Of a stretch of 64,000 bases of DNA, positions 7,628 to 15,663 are shown piece by piece; within the stretch, counting starts at the first letter, position 1; every line of letters starts with the position of its first letter. Origin of the DNA: Muribaculaceae bacterium (GTDB taxonomy: Bacteria > Bacteroidota > Bacteroidia > Bacteroidales > Muribaculaceae); NCBI GenBank assembly GCA_017405965.1, contig JAFQZK010000001.1:62001-126000 (forward strand), written 5' to 3'. A model generated the notes under the pieces. That model was not told the origin of the DNA, made no database searches, and saw only the letters and a program-made list of their open reading frames with translations. A program made the translations under genes and the position numbers.

Positions 7628-9205
7628 ATGATACAGGAAATCCAGTTCAGGGTGGACCCGAGAACTGCAGCAAGCATGGGTGATATCGCTCGCGTGCTTG
7701 CCAAGCGTCACGACATCGTGCCGGAGGCCATTCAAGGTATCAGAATCTTGAAGCGTTCGATCGACGCCCGGCAGCGGCAAGTGGTGGTCAACCTCAAGGT
7801 GCGCGTCTATATCGACGAGCCCATGACCGACGACTATCTGGTGCCGCCCATCGACTACAAGCCAGTTGACGGCAAGCAACAAGCAATTGTCGTGGGCATG
7901 GGCCCTGGTGGACTCTTCGCGGCCTTGAAACTCATTGAGTTAGGCATCAAGCCCATAGTCCTGGAGCGCGGCAAGGATGTGATGAAACGCCGTGTGGATG
8001 CGTCGCGCATCCAGCGCGAGGGTATCGTTGACCCTGAGAGCAACTACTGCTTTGGCGAGGGTGGGGCAGGCGCCTACAGCGACGGCAAACTCTACACCCG
8101 CAGCAAGAAGCGTGGTTCGGTGGAGCGTATCCTGGGCATCTTTGTTCAGCACGGTGCCCGCGAGGACATCCTCGTTGATGCCCATCCGCATATCGGCAGC
8201 GACAAGTTGCCGGCGGTCATCAAGGCGATGCGTGAGACCATACTGCGTTGCGGAGGCGAGGTGCACTTCGAGACCCGCGTCACACGTCTCATCGTCGAGG
8301 ATGGCGTGGTGAAGGGTGTTGAGACTGCGGCGGGCGAATCCTTCGCTGGCCCGGTGATTCTGGCCACAGGCCACTCGGCCCGCGACGTTTATCAGATGCT
8401 GTACGACAGTGACATCACGGTCGAGGCCAAGGGTATTGCGGTGGGTGTGCGCCTGGAGCATCCCCAGCGCATCATCGACAGGATACAGTACCACACTGTG
8501 CTGGGCCGTGGGGACTATCTCCCCGCAGCCGAGTATAACTTTGTGACGCAGGTCGATCACCGTGGCGTGTATTCGTTCTGCATGTGTCCCGGCGGTTTTG
8601 TCGTGCCGGCCGTGAGCGAACCCGACGGCCTCGTGGTCAACGGCATGTCGCCCAGCAACCGTGGCTCGCATTGGGCCAACTCGGGCATGGTGGTTGAGAT
8701 TCACCCCGAAGACCTGCCCGAGCGTTTCCAGCAGTTCGGCGCCTTGGCGATGATGCGATTCCAGCAGGAGATGGAACAACGCGCCTTTGCCGAAGCCGGC
8801 AATAGCCTCATTGCCGGAGCGCAGCGCATGAAGGATTTTGTCGATGGCAAGTCATCACGCAACCTGCCGCCGTCATCCTATTTGCCTGGTGTGCAGACTT
8901 CAAGGCTGGACTTGTGGATGCCGTCCTTTGTCGCCAACCGATTGCGCAAGGGTTTCAGGCAATTTGGCCGTAATGCCCAGGGGTTTCTCACCAACGACGC
9001 CATCGTCATCGGTGTCGAGACGCGCACGTCATCACCCCTGCGCATCCCTCGCGACAGCGAAATGCTTCACCACGTTGCTCTCGAGGGCCTCTATCCCTGC
9101 GGTGAAGGAGCGGGTTATGCAGGCGGCATCGTCTCCAGCGCCATCGACGGCGAACGCTGCGCCGAAGCCCTCGCTGCAACGCTTTCAAGCGCCACGAACA
9201 CATAA
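7628..9205 (+). CDS. NAD(P)/FAD-dependent oxidoreductase (COG2509-like)
   Basis: 525 residues. An N-terminal region of about 80 residues (VRVYIDEP) precedes the Rossmann nucleotide motif VVGMGPGGLFAALKL and LERG. Later motifs include GEGGAGAYSDGKLYTR, ILATGHSARDVY and the C-terminal CGEGAGYAGGIVSSAIDG, all typical of the uncharacterised FAD-dependent dehydrogenases related to BaiN/HI0933-type flavoproteins. Substrate unknown. A -7 box TAATTTTG (7596-7603) lies upstream without a clear -33 element. Divergent from the HAD gene. Confidence 0.85.
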   Translation: MIQEIQFRVDPRTAASMGDIARVLAKRHDIVPEAIQGIRILKRSIDARQRQVVVNLKVRVYIDEPMTDDYLVPPIDYKPVDGKQQAIVVGMGPGGLFAALKLIELGIKPIVLERGKDVMKRRVDASRIQREGIVDPESNYCFGEGGAGAYSDGKLYTRSKKRGSVERILGIFVQHGAREDILVDAHPHIGSDKLPAVIKAMRETILRCGGEVHFETRVTRLIVEDGVVKGVETAAGESFAGPVILATGHSARDVYQMLYDSDITVEAKGIAVGVRLEHPQRIIDRIQYHTVLGRGDYLPAAEYNFVTQVDHRGVYSFCMCPGGFVVPAVSEPDGLVVNGMSPSNRGSHWANSGMVVEIHPEDLPERFQQFGALAMMRFQQEMEQRAFAEAGNSLIAGAQRMKDFVDGKSSRNLPPSSYLPGVQTSRLDLWMPSFVANRLRKGFRQFGRNAQGFLTNDAIVIGVETRTSSPLRIPRDSEMLHHVALEGLYPCGEGAGYAGGIVSSAIDGERCAEALAATLSSATNT

Positions 9206-9325
9206 AAAACAAAAAAATCAACATTTTTTTTGCCTCTTTTGTACAATATGGCGCGCATTTTGCAGTTAATGATGCATCAGTTTTTTAATTTATACATGTT
9301 TTACAAGGTCTAATTACATTGTATT

Positions 9326-10030
9326 ATGAAAGAGAGAATGATTGTTTCGGCAGCCCTCATCGCTTTGAGCGTATTTTCGCTGGGCTGGTTCATCAAGGCC
9401 GGTATTGATGATTTTGCAAGCAAGGACCGCAAGGTCAGTGTCAAGGGTCTTGCTGAGCAGGAAGTGCAGGCTGATAAAGTGACGTGGCCCATCGTCTCCA
9501 AGGAAGTGGGTAACGACCTGCCTGGCCTGTATGACCGCATCGGTGCCACCCAAGCCAAAATCAAGAATTTCTTGATTAAAGGCGGTGTCAAGGAAGAGGA
9601 GATCAGCCTCAATGCACCCCAGGTGGTCGATTTGACGGCTCGCGAGTATGATTCGTCCAACAGGAGCTTCCGTTACATCGTGACTTCGGTGGTTACTGTG
9701 ACGAGCAAGAACGTGGACCAGGTGCGCAAGCTGATTGCCCGTCAGGGTGACTTGCTGAAAGAAGGTGTGGCCATCACGGGCGACAGCTACGACAATCAGA
9801 TTCAGTATGAATTTGTCGCCTTCAAGGAGATGAAGCCCAAGATGATGCAGGAAGCCATCAAGAATGCCCAGACGACGGCCGAGCAGTTTGCCGAGAATTC
9901 CCACTCCAAACTCAACAAGATTGTGAACGCCGATCAGGGCCAATTCTCCATCGAGAACCGTGACGAGTACACGCCTTGGATCAAGAAAGTGCGCGTGGTC
10001 ACCACCGTCACCTATTCGCTCAAGAACTGA
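9326..10030 (+). CDS. SIMPL (DUF541) domain protein, membrane-anchored
   Basis: 234 residues. An uncleaved N-terminal segment (MIVSAALIALSVFSLGWFIK) anchors it, followed by VSVKGLAEQEVQADKV and the rest of the SIMPL fold ending in VRVVTTVTYSLKN. SIMPL proteins form oligomeric periplasmic assemblies; their cellular task is largely unclear (oxidative-stress protection has been suggested for some). Stands alone and ends in a strong shared terminator with prs. Confidence 0.85.
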   Translation: MKERMIVSAALIALSVFSLGWFIKAGIDDFASKDRKVSVKGLAEQEVQADKVTWPIVSKEVGNDLPGLYDRIGATQAKIKNFLIKGGVKEEEISLNAPQVVDLTAREYDSSNRSFRYIVTSVVTVTSKNVDQVRKLIARQGDLLKEGVAITGDSYDNQIQYEFVAFKEMKPKMMQEAIKNAQTTAEQFAENSHSKLNKIVNADQGQFSIENRDEYTPWIKKVRVVTTVTYSLKN

Positions 10031-10060
10031 CAGTTATAAATCTGTTGAATCATAAAAAAA

Positions 10061-10092
10061 AAATCACGGGGACTTAATCGTTCCCGTGATTT
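10061..10092. terminator. Bidirectional terminator between SIMPL gene and prs
   Basis: Perfect 10-bp arms AAATCACGGG (10061-10070) and CCCGTGATTT (10083-10092) with A/T tracts on both sides; serves the convergent genes. Confidence 0.85.
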
Positions 10093-10122
10093 GTTTTATC
10101 AAGTTGTGAATCAAAGTGCAGT

Positions 10123-11058
10123 TTATTTGAACAGGAACACCTCACTGATGGATTCCTTGCGGTTAACATGCTTGATGGTATTGGCAAACAGCTTATCGAC
10201 GCTCAACACGCGCACCTTGGGGCATCGGTCGGTGTCAAAGGGAATACTGTCGCTGATCACGAGTTCATCAAGGCCGCTTGCCATCACGCGCTCGCTGGCA
10301 GGGTCGCTCATCACGGCATGCGAGATATAGGCGCGAACGCTGCGTGCTCCGTTTTCCTTCATCAACGAGGCTGCCTTGCAGATGGTGCCGGCGGTATCCA
10401 CCATATCGTCGATAAGAATGACGTTCTTGTCCTCCACATCGCCGATGATGGTCATGTTCTCGACCACGTTGGCCTGAAGGCGCTGCTTGTGGCACAGCAC
10501 GAGCGGTGTGTTAAAGTACTTGGCATAGGAATTGGCGCGCTTGGCACCGCCCACGTCGGGCGAGGCGATAACCAAATTCTCGAGATTGAGCGACTGGATG
10601 TCAGGGACAAACATGGTTGAAGCATACAGGTGATCAACCGGGATGTCGAAGAAGCCCTGAATCTGATCGGCGTGAAGGTCCATGGTGATCAGACGGTCAA
10701 TGCCGGCGGCAATCAGCACATTGGCAACCAGCTTGGCGGCAATCGACACACGGGGCTTGTCCTTGCGGTCCTGACGTGCCCACCCGAAGTAGGGGATTAC
10801 AGCAATCACCGAATGGGCCGATGCGCGCTTGGCAGCGTCAATCATCAGCAACAGCTCCATCAGGTTCTCACTGCTGTTGAATGTGGACTGGACAAGATAG
10901 ACTTCGGCTCCACGAACAGGCTCTTCATAGCACACTTCAAACTCTCCATCGGCAAAGTGCAAGATGTTGATTTTACCCAGTTCAACTCCCAGCTCCTTTG
11001 CAATTTTCAAGGCAACGTAACGTGAGTTCGTGCCCGAGAAAACTTTTAATTCAGCCAT
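10123..11058 (-). CDS. prs: Ribose-phosphate pyrophosphokinase (PRPP synthetase)
   Basis: 311 residues, standard length. Landmarks: FSGTNSRYVALKIA, ADGEFEV, PYFGWARQDRKDKPRVSIAA, the DLHADQIQGFF loop and the PRPP-binding loop VILIDDMVDTAGT. It makes phosphoribosyl pyrophosphate from ribose 5-phosphate and ATP for nucleotide, NAD, His and Trp synthesis. A -7 box TATCTTTG (minus, 11090-11097) lies upstream with no good -33 match. Ends at a bidirectional terminator shared with the SIMPL gene. Confidence 0.97.
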   Translation of the reverse strand: MAELKVFSGTNSRYVALKIAKELGVELGKINILHFADGEFEVCYEEPVRGAEVYLVQSTFNSSENLMELLLMIDAAKRASAHSVIAVIPYFGWARQDRKDKPRVSIAAKLVANVLIAAGIDRLITMDLHADQIQGFFDIPVDHLYASTMFVPDIQSLNLENLVIASPDVGGAKRANSYAKYFNTPLVLCHKQRLQANVVENMTIIGDVEDKNVILIDDMVDTAGTICKAASLMKENGARSVRAYISHAVMSDPASERVMASGLDELVISDSIPFDTDRCPKVRVLSVDKLFANTIKHVNRKESISEVFLFK

Positions 11059-11219
11059 AACTAGAAATCATTAATCTGTTTACTTGATGCAAAGATAATA
11101 TAAAAAATCGGCTTGGCCCTACTTTTAACGATAAATATTAAAAAAATAAAATCTGCCCTCATCTGCACTTGCGATAAGGGCGTTGGTGATAGTTCGTCGG
11201 TGAATGGAATAGCCTGTTG

Positions 11220-13061
11220 TCAATCGTTGGCGAGTGTGAGAATCATCTCGCACGAATCGCAGTGACAAGTGACCTTGAGCAGGGTTTTTCCGGTGCGCAG
11301 GTAGAGGTTGCGCGGCAATTTGCCGGCATTGCTGCCCTTGAGGCAGGCACCCAACTGGCGACGCAGGCAATAGCGCGTGTGCATCAGGGGCGTAGAAACG
11401 TCGGCGGGTGTCCCTGACTCCAGGGCCGGGACAATCGTTGTCACGCCGTGGTCACGGTACACTTGCTCGGCAAGCCGGTTGGCGACGTTGTCGGCAGCAA
11501 CCAGCGATGTGCTTGGATACTTGGCGGTTTTGTCTTCGGGGTGGCGTTTTTCCACGTGACGCGTGATGGCGTGTGAGCGGTCAAGGAGATCTATGGCCTC
11601 GCGGCGCAATTGCGACAGCATCGAGGCTGGAATGAACAAGTTGCCGGGCACTTCAGCCTCCTGCAGGCGATAAATCGTGCCGCCCAGTTTGGCGAGTTCG
11701 GCAAGTTGGCGTTCGCCTTGCGGTTTGGCGGCCTCTTGAAGTTCACAGGCCATGGTGTGGGTCACGCGATTGCCGCGCTCATCGTCGAGTGTCAGTGCAA
11801 GCATGCCGCTGGTGTAGCGCAACTGTGCTGTGATGCCGATGGTGCGCGTGGCCGACGGTTTGGCCAACTGGTCGTTGAACGCCTTGTCGGCTGTGCGGTA
11901 AATGCGCGTGCCGCGAGGGATGTCGGCCTGTTCGCGCAACTGCGCGGTGCCACCACCCAAGACCCTGTTCACCCGGGCGCCCGAGAATTGTCCGTGGGCA
12001 TCGGTGAAACTCAGTCCGTCGCCATTGGCCAACCTTGCACGCGTCTCAATCTTGAGTGTGTTCCCGCGGCAACTGAGGGCCCGCCCCAAGTATTCGCCAT
12101 GTGACTTGGGCGTGTCGATCGAGGCCATTGAAGTCCCGTCCTTGGGACGGCGCTCATCAAGGAAGTAATGGGTGAATGCGCGGTTGAAACTCTTTTCCAG
12201 CGCCGGTTCAAAGGTGAATTCCTCTTTGCCGAAAGAAGATCGGCGATATTGCCCTTGATGTCGCTCTATGACCTTGTCAAGGGCTTTGCGGTAATAGGCC
12301 ACTACGTTCTTCACATAGCCGATGTCCTTGAGGCGACCTTCGATTTTGAATGATGAAACGCCGGCTGCTATCATCTGCTCGAGACGGTCGTGGCGGGCCA
12401 TGTCACGCAGCGAAAGCAGGTGCTTCCCCTCAACGAGTGTGCGTCCCTCGTCGTCAACCAGGTCATAGGGCAGGCGGCACAGCTGGGCACACTCGCCACG
12501 GTTGGCGCTGCGTCCCTTGAGAACCTGGCTGATAGCGCATCGGCCGCTGTAGCTCACGCACAGGGCTCCGTGGACAAATGCTTCGAGCGGAACAGTGGTC
12601 ACGCGACGGATGCCGGCGATCTCGTCAAGCGTGAGTTCGCGCGCCATGACCAGTTGAGAAAAGCCTAACGCTTCGAGAAATTGTGCTTTCTCAGGGGTGC
12701 GCAGGTCACATTGTGTGCTGGCATGCAAGGAGATGGGCGGCAGGTCAAGGCGCAGCAGTGCCATGTCTTGGACAATGAGCGCATCAACCCCGATGCGATA
12801 CAGGTCGTGAACGAGCTGTTCCACCTCCATCAATTCGTTGTCATGCACCAGTGTGTTGACCGTGGCATAGATGCGTGCCCCATAGCGATGGGCGTAGTCA
12901 CAGGCACGACGCACGTCGTCAAGCGTGTTGGCGGCGTCGGCGCGTGCCCCGTGATGCGATGCACCCATATACACGGCATCGGCACCATGGTCGATGGCGG
13001 CAATGGCGATGTCGGCGTCACGGGCGGGCGCCAGCAATTCTATGAGGGTCGGTTTGACCAT
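11220..13061 (-). CDS. rlhA: U32 family peptidase-like protein (RlhA-like rRNA hydroxylation)
   Basis: 613 residues: a TIM-barrel-like N-terminal region (LLAPARDADIAIAAIDHGAD, VYMGA) with the U32 signature EAFVHGALCVSYSGRC and the cysteine cluster GECAQLCRLPY that binds an iron-sulphur cluster in related proteins, then a DUF3656-type C-terminal region. This is the architecture of RlhA (YdcP), required for 23S rRNA C2501 hydroxylation; relatives TrhP act on tRNA. The family name peptidase is historical. Exact RNA target is inferred. Followed upstream by the amidase gene 36 bp away, likely cotranscribed. Confidence 0.82.
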   Translation of the reverse strand: MVKPTLIELLAPARDADIAIAAIDHGADAVYMGASHHGARADAANTLDDVRRACDYAHRYGARIYATVNTLVHDNELMEVEQLVHDLYRIGVDALIVQDMALLRLDLPPISLHASTQCDLRTPEKAQFLEALGFSQLVMARELTLDEIAGIRRVTTVPLEAFVHGALCVSYSGRCAISQVLKGRSANRGECAQLCRLPYDLVDDEGRTLVEGKHLLSLRDMARHDRLEQMIAAGVSSFKIEGRLKDIGYVKNVVAYYRKALDKVIERHQGQYRRSSFGKEEFTFEPALEKSFNRAFTHYFLDERRPKDGTSMASIDTPKSHGEYLGRALSCRGNTLKIETRARLANGDGLSFTDAHGQFSGARVNRVLGGGTAQLREQADIPRGTRIYRTADKAFNDQLAKPSATRTIGITAQLRYTSGMLALTLDDERGNRVTHTMACELQEAAKPQGERQLAELAKLGGTIYRLQEAEVPGNLFIPASMLSQLRREAIDLLDRSHAITRHVEKRHPEDKTAKYPSTSLVAADNVANRLAEQVYRDHGVTTIVPALESGTPADVSTPLMHTRYCLRRQLGACLKGSNAGKLPRNLYLRTGKTLLKVTCHCDSCEMILTLAND

Positions 13062-13097
13062 TGTATCGAAACTTGCGTCTGGGCCGCTGTATGGACA

Positions 13098-13898
13098 TTA
13101 TATGTTTAATGTGAACGAGTCGGCATCGCGCCAGGCAGGGAATTTTTCCCTGAACTGCGACAGTTGGGCAGGGGAGAGGTCGGCAGTGATGATGGGGCTG
13201 TTCATGCGCTGGGCGATGACTTTGCCCTTGAAATCAATCACCAGTGACGAGCCCTCGGGGTATTCCACTCCTGCGGGATCGGTGCCGCAACGGTTAACGC
13301 CGCACACATAGCACTCGTTCTCCATCGCGCGGGCGGCAAGCAGGGTGCGCCACACTTTCTCGCGCGATTTCGGCCAGTTGGCGATGACCACAAGCAGGTC
13401 GTAGTTGTTATTCACGTTGCGGCAGAATACCGGGAATCGCAGGTCATAGCACACCACCAGCTTGATGTTGAAGCCGCGGAACCGCACGATGGGAGCGGCA
13501 GTAAGACCGCGGTTGAACACCTTGTCTTCACCGCCGAACGAGAAGAGGTGACGCTTGTCGTAATAGGTCTCGTCACCATTGGGCTCGATGATGAATGCAC
13601 GGTTATAGAGTTGTGCAGCAGTGTTGGCCAGGAAGCTGCCGATGATACCTACATGGAACCGGTCGGCAAGTCCGCGCAGCGTGCGCAGTGTCTCTCCGCT
13701 GTTCCACTCGGCAACGGCAGCCGCCTGTTCTCTGTCACCGGTCATGAAGCCCGTGGTGAACAGTTCTGGCAGAACGACCAGATCGGTGTCGTCGGGCATG
13801 TTGAGCATGTTGCGCTCCAGCTGTTTGATGTTGGCTTCGCGATCGCCCCAGACGATATCGTCCTCGATGAGCGTGACGCGCAGGTTGCGTGAAATCAC
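13098..13898 (-). CDS. Nitrilase-superfamily amidase (omega-amidase type)
   Basis: 266 residues with the Glu-Lys-Cys triad of carbon-nitrogen hydrolases: E45 in LPELFTTGF, K115 in YYDKRHLFSFGGED, C150 in VVCYDLRFP. The local sequences match YafV/Nit2-like omega-amidases that hydrolyse alpha-ketoglutaramate or alpha-ketosuccinamate, so this is the best guess. Cytoplasmic. Probably first gene of a pair with the U32 gene. Confidence 0.85.
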   Translation of the reverse strand: MISRNLRVTLIEDDIVWGDREANIKQLERNMLNMPDDTDLVVLPELFTTGFMTGDREQAAAVAEWNSGETLRTLRGLADRFHVGIIGSFLANTAAQLYNRAFIIEPNGDETYYDKRHLFSFGGEDKVFNRGLTAAPIVRFRGFNIKLVVCYDLRFPVFCRNVNNNYDLLVVIANWPKSREKVWRTLLAARAMENECYVCGVNRCGTDPAGVEYPEGSSLVIDFKGKVIAQRMNSPIITADLSPAQLSQFREKFPAWRDADSFTLNI

Positions 13899-13987
13899 TT
13901 CAGTTAATACTTAAAAAGGTTAATACTGATTGTAGTGAAAAGTCAGATCTTCCTAATCATTAATCTTTAATCACTACTCACTAATCA

Positions 13988-14015
13988 AGACAATGCGGGC
14001 TTGCCCGCATTGTCT
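13988..14015 (-). terminator. Strong hairpin after the acyltransferase gene
   Basis: Perfect 13-bp inverted repeat AGACAATGCGGGC / GCCCGCATTGTCT with a 2-nt centre (14001-14002), overlapping the acyltransferase stop codon. No long T run follows, so it may terminate weakly or stabilise the mRNA end. Confidence 0.6.
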
Positions 14016-14565
14016 ATTCTTCCAATCCTGTGACGAACTTCTCGGGATATTTTCCCATGCCGTTTTGCTTGAAGTACTGCTTGATGCGCATCAAGTCGGC
14101 CTCGGCATCGTCGCTCAGTTCAAACTCACGGTCGATGCACACCACCTTGTTCTTATAGTCAAAGTAGGCCAGCACAAGGGGCACTTGGGCTTCGCGGGCC
14201 ATGAAGATGGCGCCTTTGTGCCAGTTGGGATTGGCGCTGCGAGTGCCTTCGGGAGTGACTCCGATCGCCAGCTTGGGTGTGGTGTTGAAGGCCTCGACAA
14301 TCGACTGCGTGAGGTTGCCGTGTTGGCGGCGATTGACGGGAATGCCGCCCAAACTGCGCAGCAAGGAACCCATCGGGAAGAAAAACCAGGTGTCCTTCAT
14401 CAGGAAGCCCGCCTTCATGCCCACCGAATGGATGCCCAACTCACCCAGGATGAAATCCCAGTTGCTGGTGTGGGGCGCAATCACAATGATGCACTTGTCG
14501 GGCATCGTCAGGTTGACCTTAAAAGTCCACCCGGCTTGCTTCAATATCCAAGCTGAAAGGTTCAT
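14014..14565 (-). CDS. 1-acyl-sn-glycerol-3-phosphate acyltransferase-like protein
   Basis: 183 residues. PlsC motifs: HTSNWD (H-x4-D catalytic pair), then VTPEGTRS (substrate motif) and KGAIFMAREA. No transmembrane segment is obvious, as in the short Bacteroidetes members of this family. Probable acyl transfer in lipid synthesis, acceptor uncertain. Starts 11 bp after the small gene upstream, so the two form an operon. Confidence 0.82.
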   Translation of the reverse strand: MNLSAWILKQAGWTFKVNLTMPDKCIIVIAPHTSNWDFILGELGIHSVGMKAGFLMKDTWFFFPMGSLLRSLGGIPVNRRQHGNLTQSIVEAFNTTPKLAIGVTPEGTRSANPNWHKGAIFMAREAQVPLVLAYFDYKNKVVCIDREFELSDDAEADLMRIKQYFKQNGMGKYPEKFVTGLEE

Positions 14566-14576
14566 GCAAGATTGTA

Positions 14577-14909
14577 TTACTTCTTCGAGGGCATGAGTTC
14601 ATTCATGCGCTTGGCGATATTGTTCACCTCGGCACGGAAGTATTCGCTCAGCTCCTTCTCACACTGCTTGAAGAACGCGCGACGGGCTTTGTTGTATTCC
14701 TTGCGGTTGGCAAAGTCCTTCACCTTCTTGCCGAACTTGTTGTTCACGCGGTTAACGGCCTCTTGCTGCAGCAGGGCGGTATCGATGATGATGCTGTCCC
14801 ACTCCTCGATTTTGTTCTCACCGAATGCTGATTCTGCAAAGATGCACTCACCTGCGATGTCGCCACAGGCATTCTGGATAGCTTTCTTAATCTGTCTTTT
14901 ACTTGCCAT
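14577..14909 (-). CDS. Hypothetical conserved small protein
   Basis: 110 residues, no signal peptide, highly charged, largely helical by eye. I do not recognise a named domain; the opening SKRQIKKAIQNACGDIAGE and the KKVKDF..EYNKARRAFFK stretch look like a conserved Bacteroidales protein. Directly upstream of the acyltransferase (11 bp) in the same direction. Confidence 0.7.
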   Translation of the reverse strand: MASKRQIKKAIQNACGDIAGECIFAESAFGENKIEEWDSIIIDTALLQQEAVNRVNNKFGKKVKDFANRKEYNKARRAFFKQCEKELSEYFRAEVNNIAKRMNELMPSKK

Positions 14910-15060
14910 AATTGTAATGTGATTGCGAATTAAAAGTATCTAACAATCCGCTAAGGTACAGTTTTTATCTCAAATATGGATGTAAAATCAGATAAAAAAT
15001 GCCGAAAACCGCCAAAAATGGAGCATTTTTGATTTTTTTAGAAAAAAAGTGCTCAAAAAA

Positions 15061-15091
15061 TTTGCCAGTATCAAAAATGGCAGTAATTTTG
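15061..15091 (+). promoter_or_regulatory. Promoter for the tRNA-Glu pair
   Basis: TTTG (15061-15064), 19 bp, TAATTTTG (15084-15091): consensus match ending 14 nt before the first tRNA base. Confidence 0.8.
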
Positions 15092-15105
15092 CATCGCTTT
15101 TCGAC

Positions 15106-15178
15106 GGAGATATCGTCTAGTGGTCTAGGACGCCGCCCTCTCACGGCGGAAACCAGGGTTCGAGTCCCTGTTTCTCTA
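15106..15178 (+). tRNA. tRNA-Glu (anticodon CTC), copy 1
   Basis: 73 nt cloverleaf: D arm GTCT/GGAC, anticodon stem CCGCC/GGCGG with loop CTCTCAC (anticodon CTC, reads GAG), T arm CAGGG/CCCTG. The acceptor GGAGATA pairs with TTTCTCT only with a U-U mismatch at 6:67 and a G-U pair at 1:72. CCA follows in the DNA (15179-15181). Confidence 0.93.
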
Positions 15179-15224
15179 CCAAGCAAAGCCTTCACCCGAT
15201 TGAGCGAGGGCTTTATTATTCGAC

Positions 15225-15297
15225 GGAGATATCGTCTAGCGGTCTAGGACGCCGCCCTCTCACGGCGGAAACCAGGGTTCGAGTCCCTGTTTCTCTA
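15225..15297 (+). tRNA. tRNA-Glu (anticodon CTC), copy 2
   Basis: Same as copy 1 except T to C in the D loop (AGCGGTCTA); CCA is not encoded (CTG follows the discriminator A). Starts 119 bp after copy 1 and shares the 5 nt immediately upstream (TCGAC), so the unit looks like a recent tandem duplication. No separate promoter seen. Confidence 0.93.
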
Positions 15298-15304
15298 CTG
15301 AACG

Positions 15305-15342
15305 AAGCCTTCATCCAATTGCGGATGAGGGCTTTGTTTTTT
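15305..15342 (+). terminator. Terminator after the tRNA pair
   Basis: Hairpin AAGCCTTCATCC / GGATGAGGGCTT with a GTTTTTT tail. A similar weaker hairpin built from AAAGCC/GGCTTT lies between the two tRNAs. Confidence 0.75.
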
Positions 15343-15365
15343 ATTGTAACGACTTGGTATGTATA

Positions 15366-15620
15366 ATGCGAATCACACTGATTAACGTGAGTTCGTTGAA
15401 ATTAAAGTACAGATGCTCAATGCTTCTAGTCTGTAGAGACGCAAAATCTTGCGTCTCAAGGGTAGCATAATGGTAATTTCTACCGATTGGAGACGCAAAA
15501 TTTTGCGTCTCTACAGGTCTCAGATGGCTAACTCATTGACACCTAAAGTGTTTTTATCGTTGAACTTACGTTAATTAGACCAATTTCACTGAAATATTTA
15601 TAAATTCGTGAAATTCGCAT
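15366..15620. repeat. Nested inverted-repeat element filling the gene-free 15.3-15.66 kb gap
   Basis: Outer ends ATGCGAAT (15366-15373) and ATTCGCAT (15613-15620) are exact inverted copies; inside them ATTAACGTGAGTTC (15381-15394) and GAACTTACGTTAAT (15562-15575) pair with one mismatch; the centre holds the REPIN at 15431-15516. No coding potential. It looks like a non-autonomous element, or a REPIN that inserted into one. Confidence 0.6.
15431..15516. repeat. REPIN-like pair of REP palindromes
   Basis: Two 27-nt copies in opposite orientation (15431-15457 and 15490-15516), each itself a palindrome with core GACGCAAAATYTTGCGTC, outer flanks CTGTAG and CTACAG, separated by 32 bp. Related copies occur at 35769-35835, 36377-36404 and 48791-48818. 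Confidence 0.8.
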
Positions 15621-15663
15621 CAGCCCCGCAGGGTTGTGGGCAACAGCTATTCCATTGCCATGA

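Noticed and set aside
14965-15247. Short open frames over the tRNA-Glu pair
   Set aside because: They run through clear cloverleaf tRNAs and have no protein similarity that I can see.
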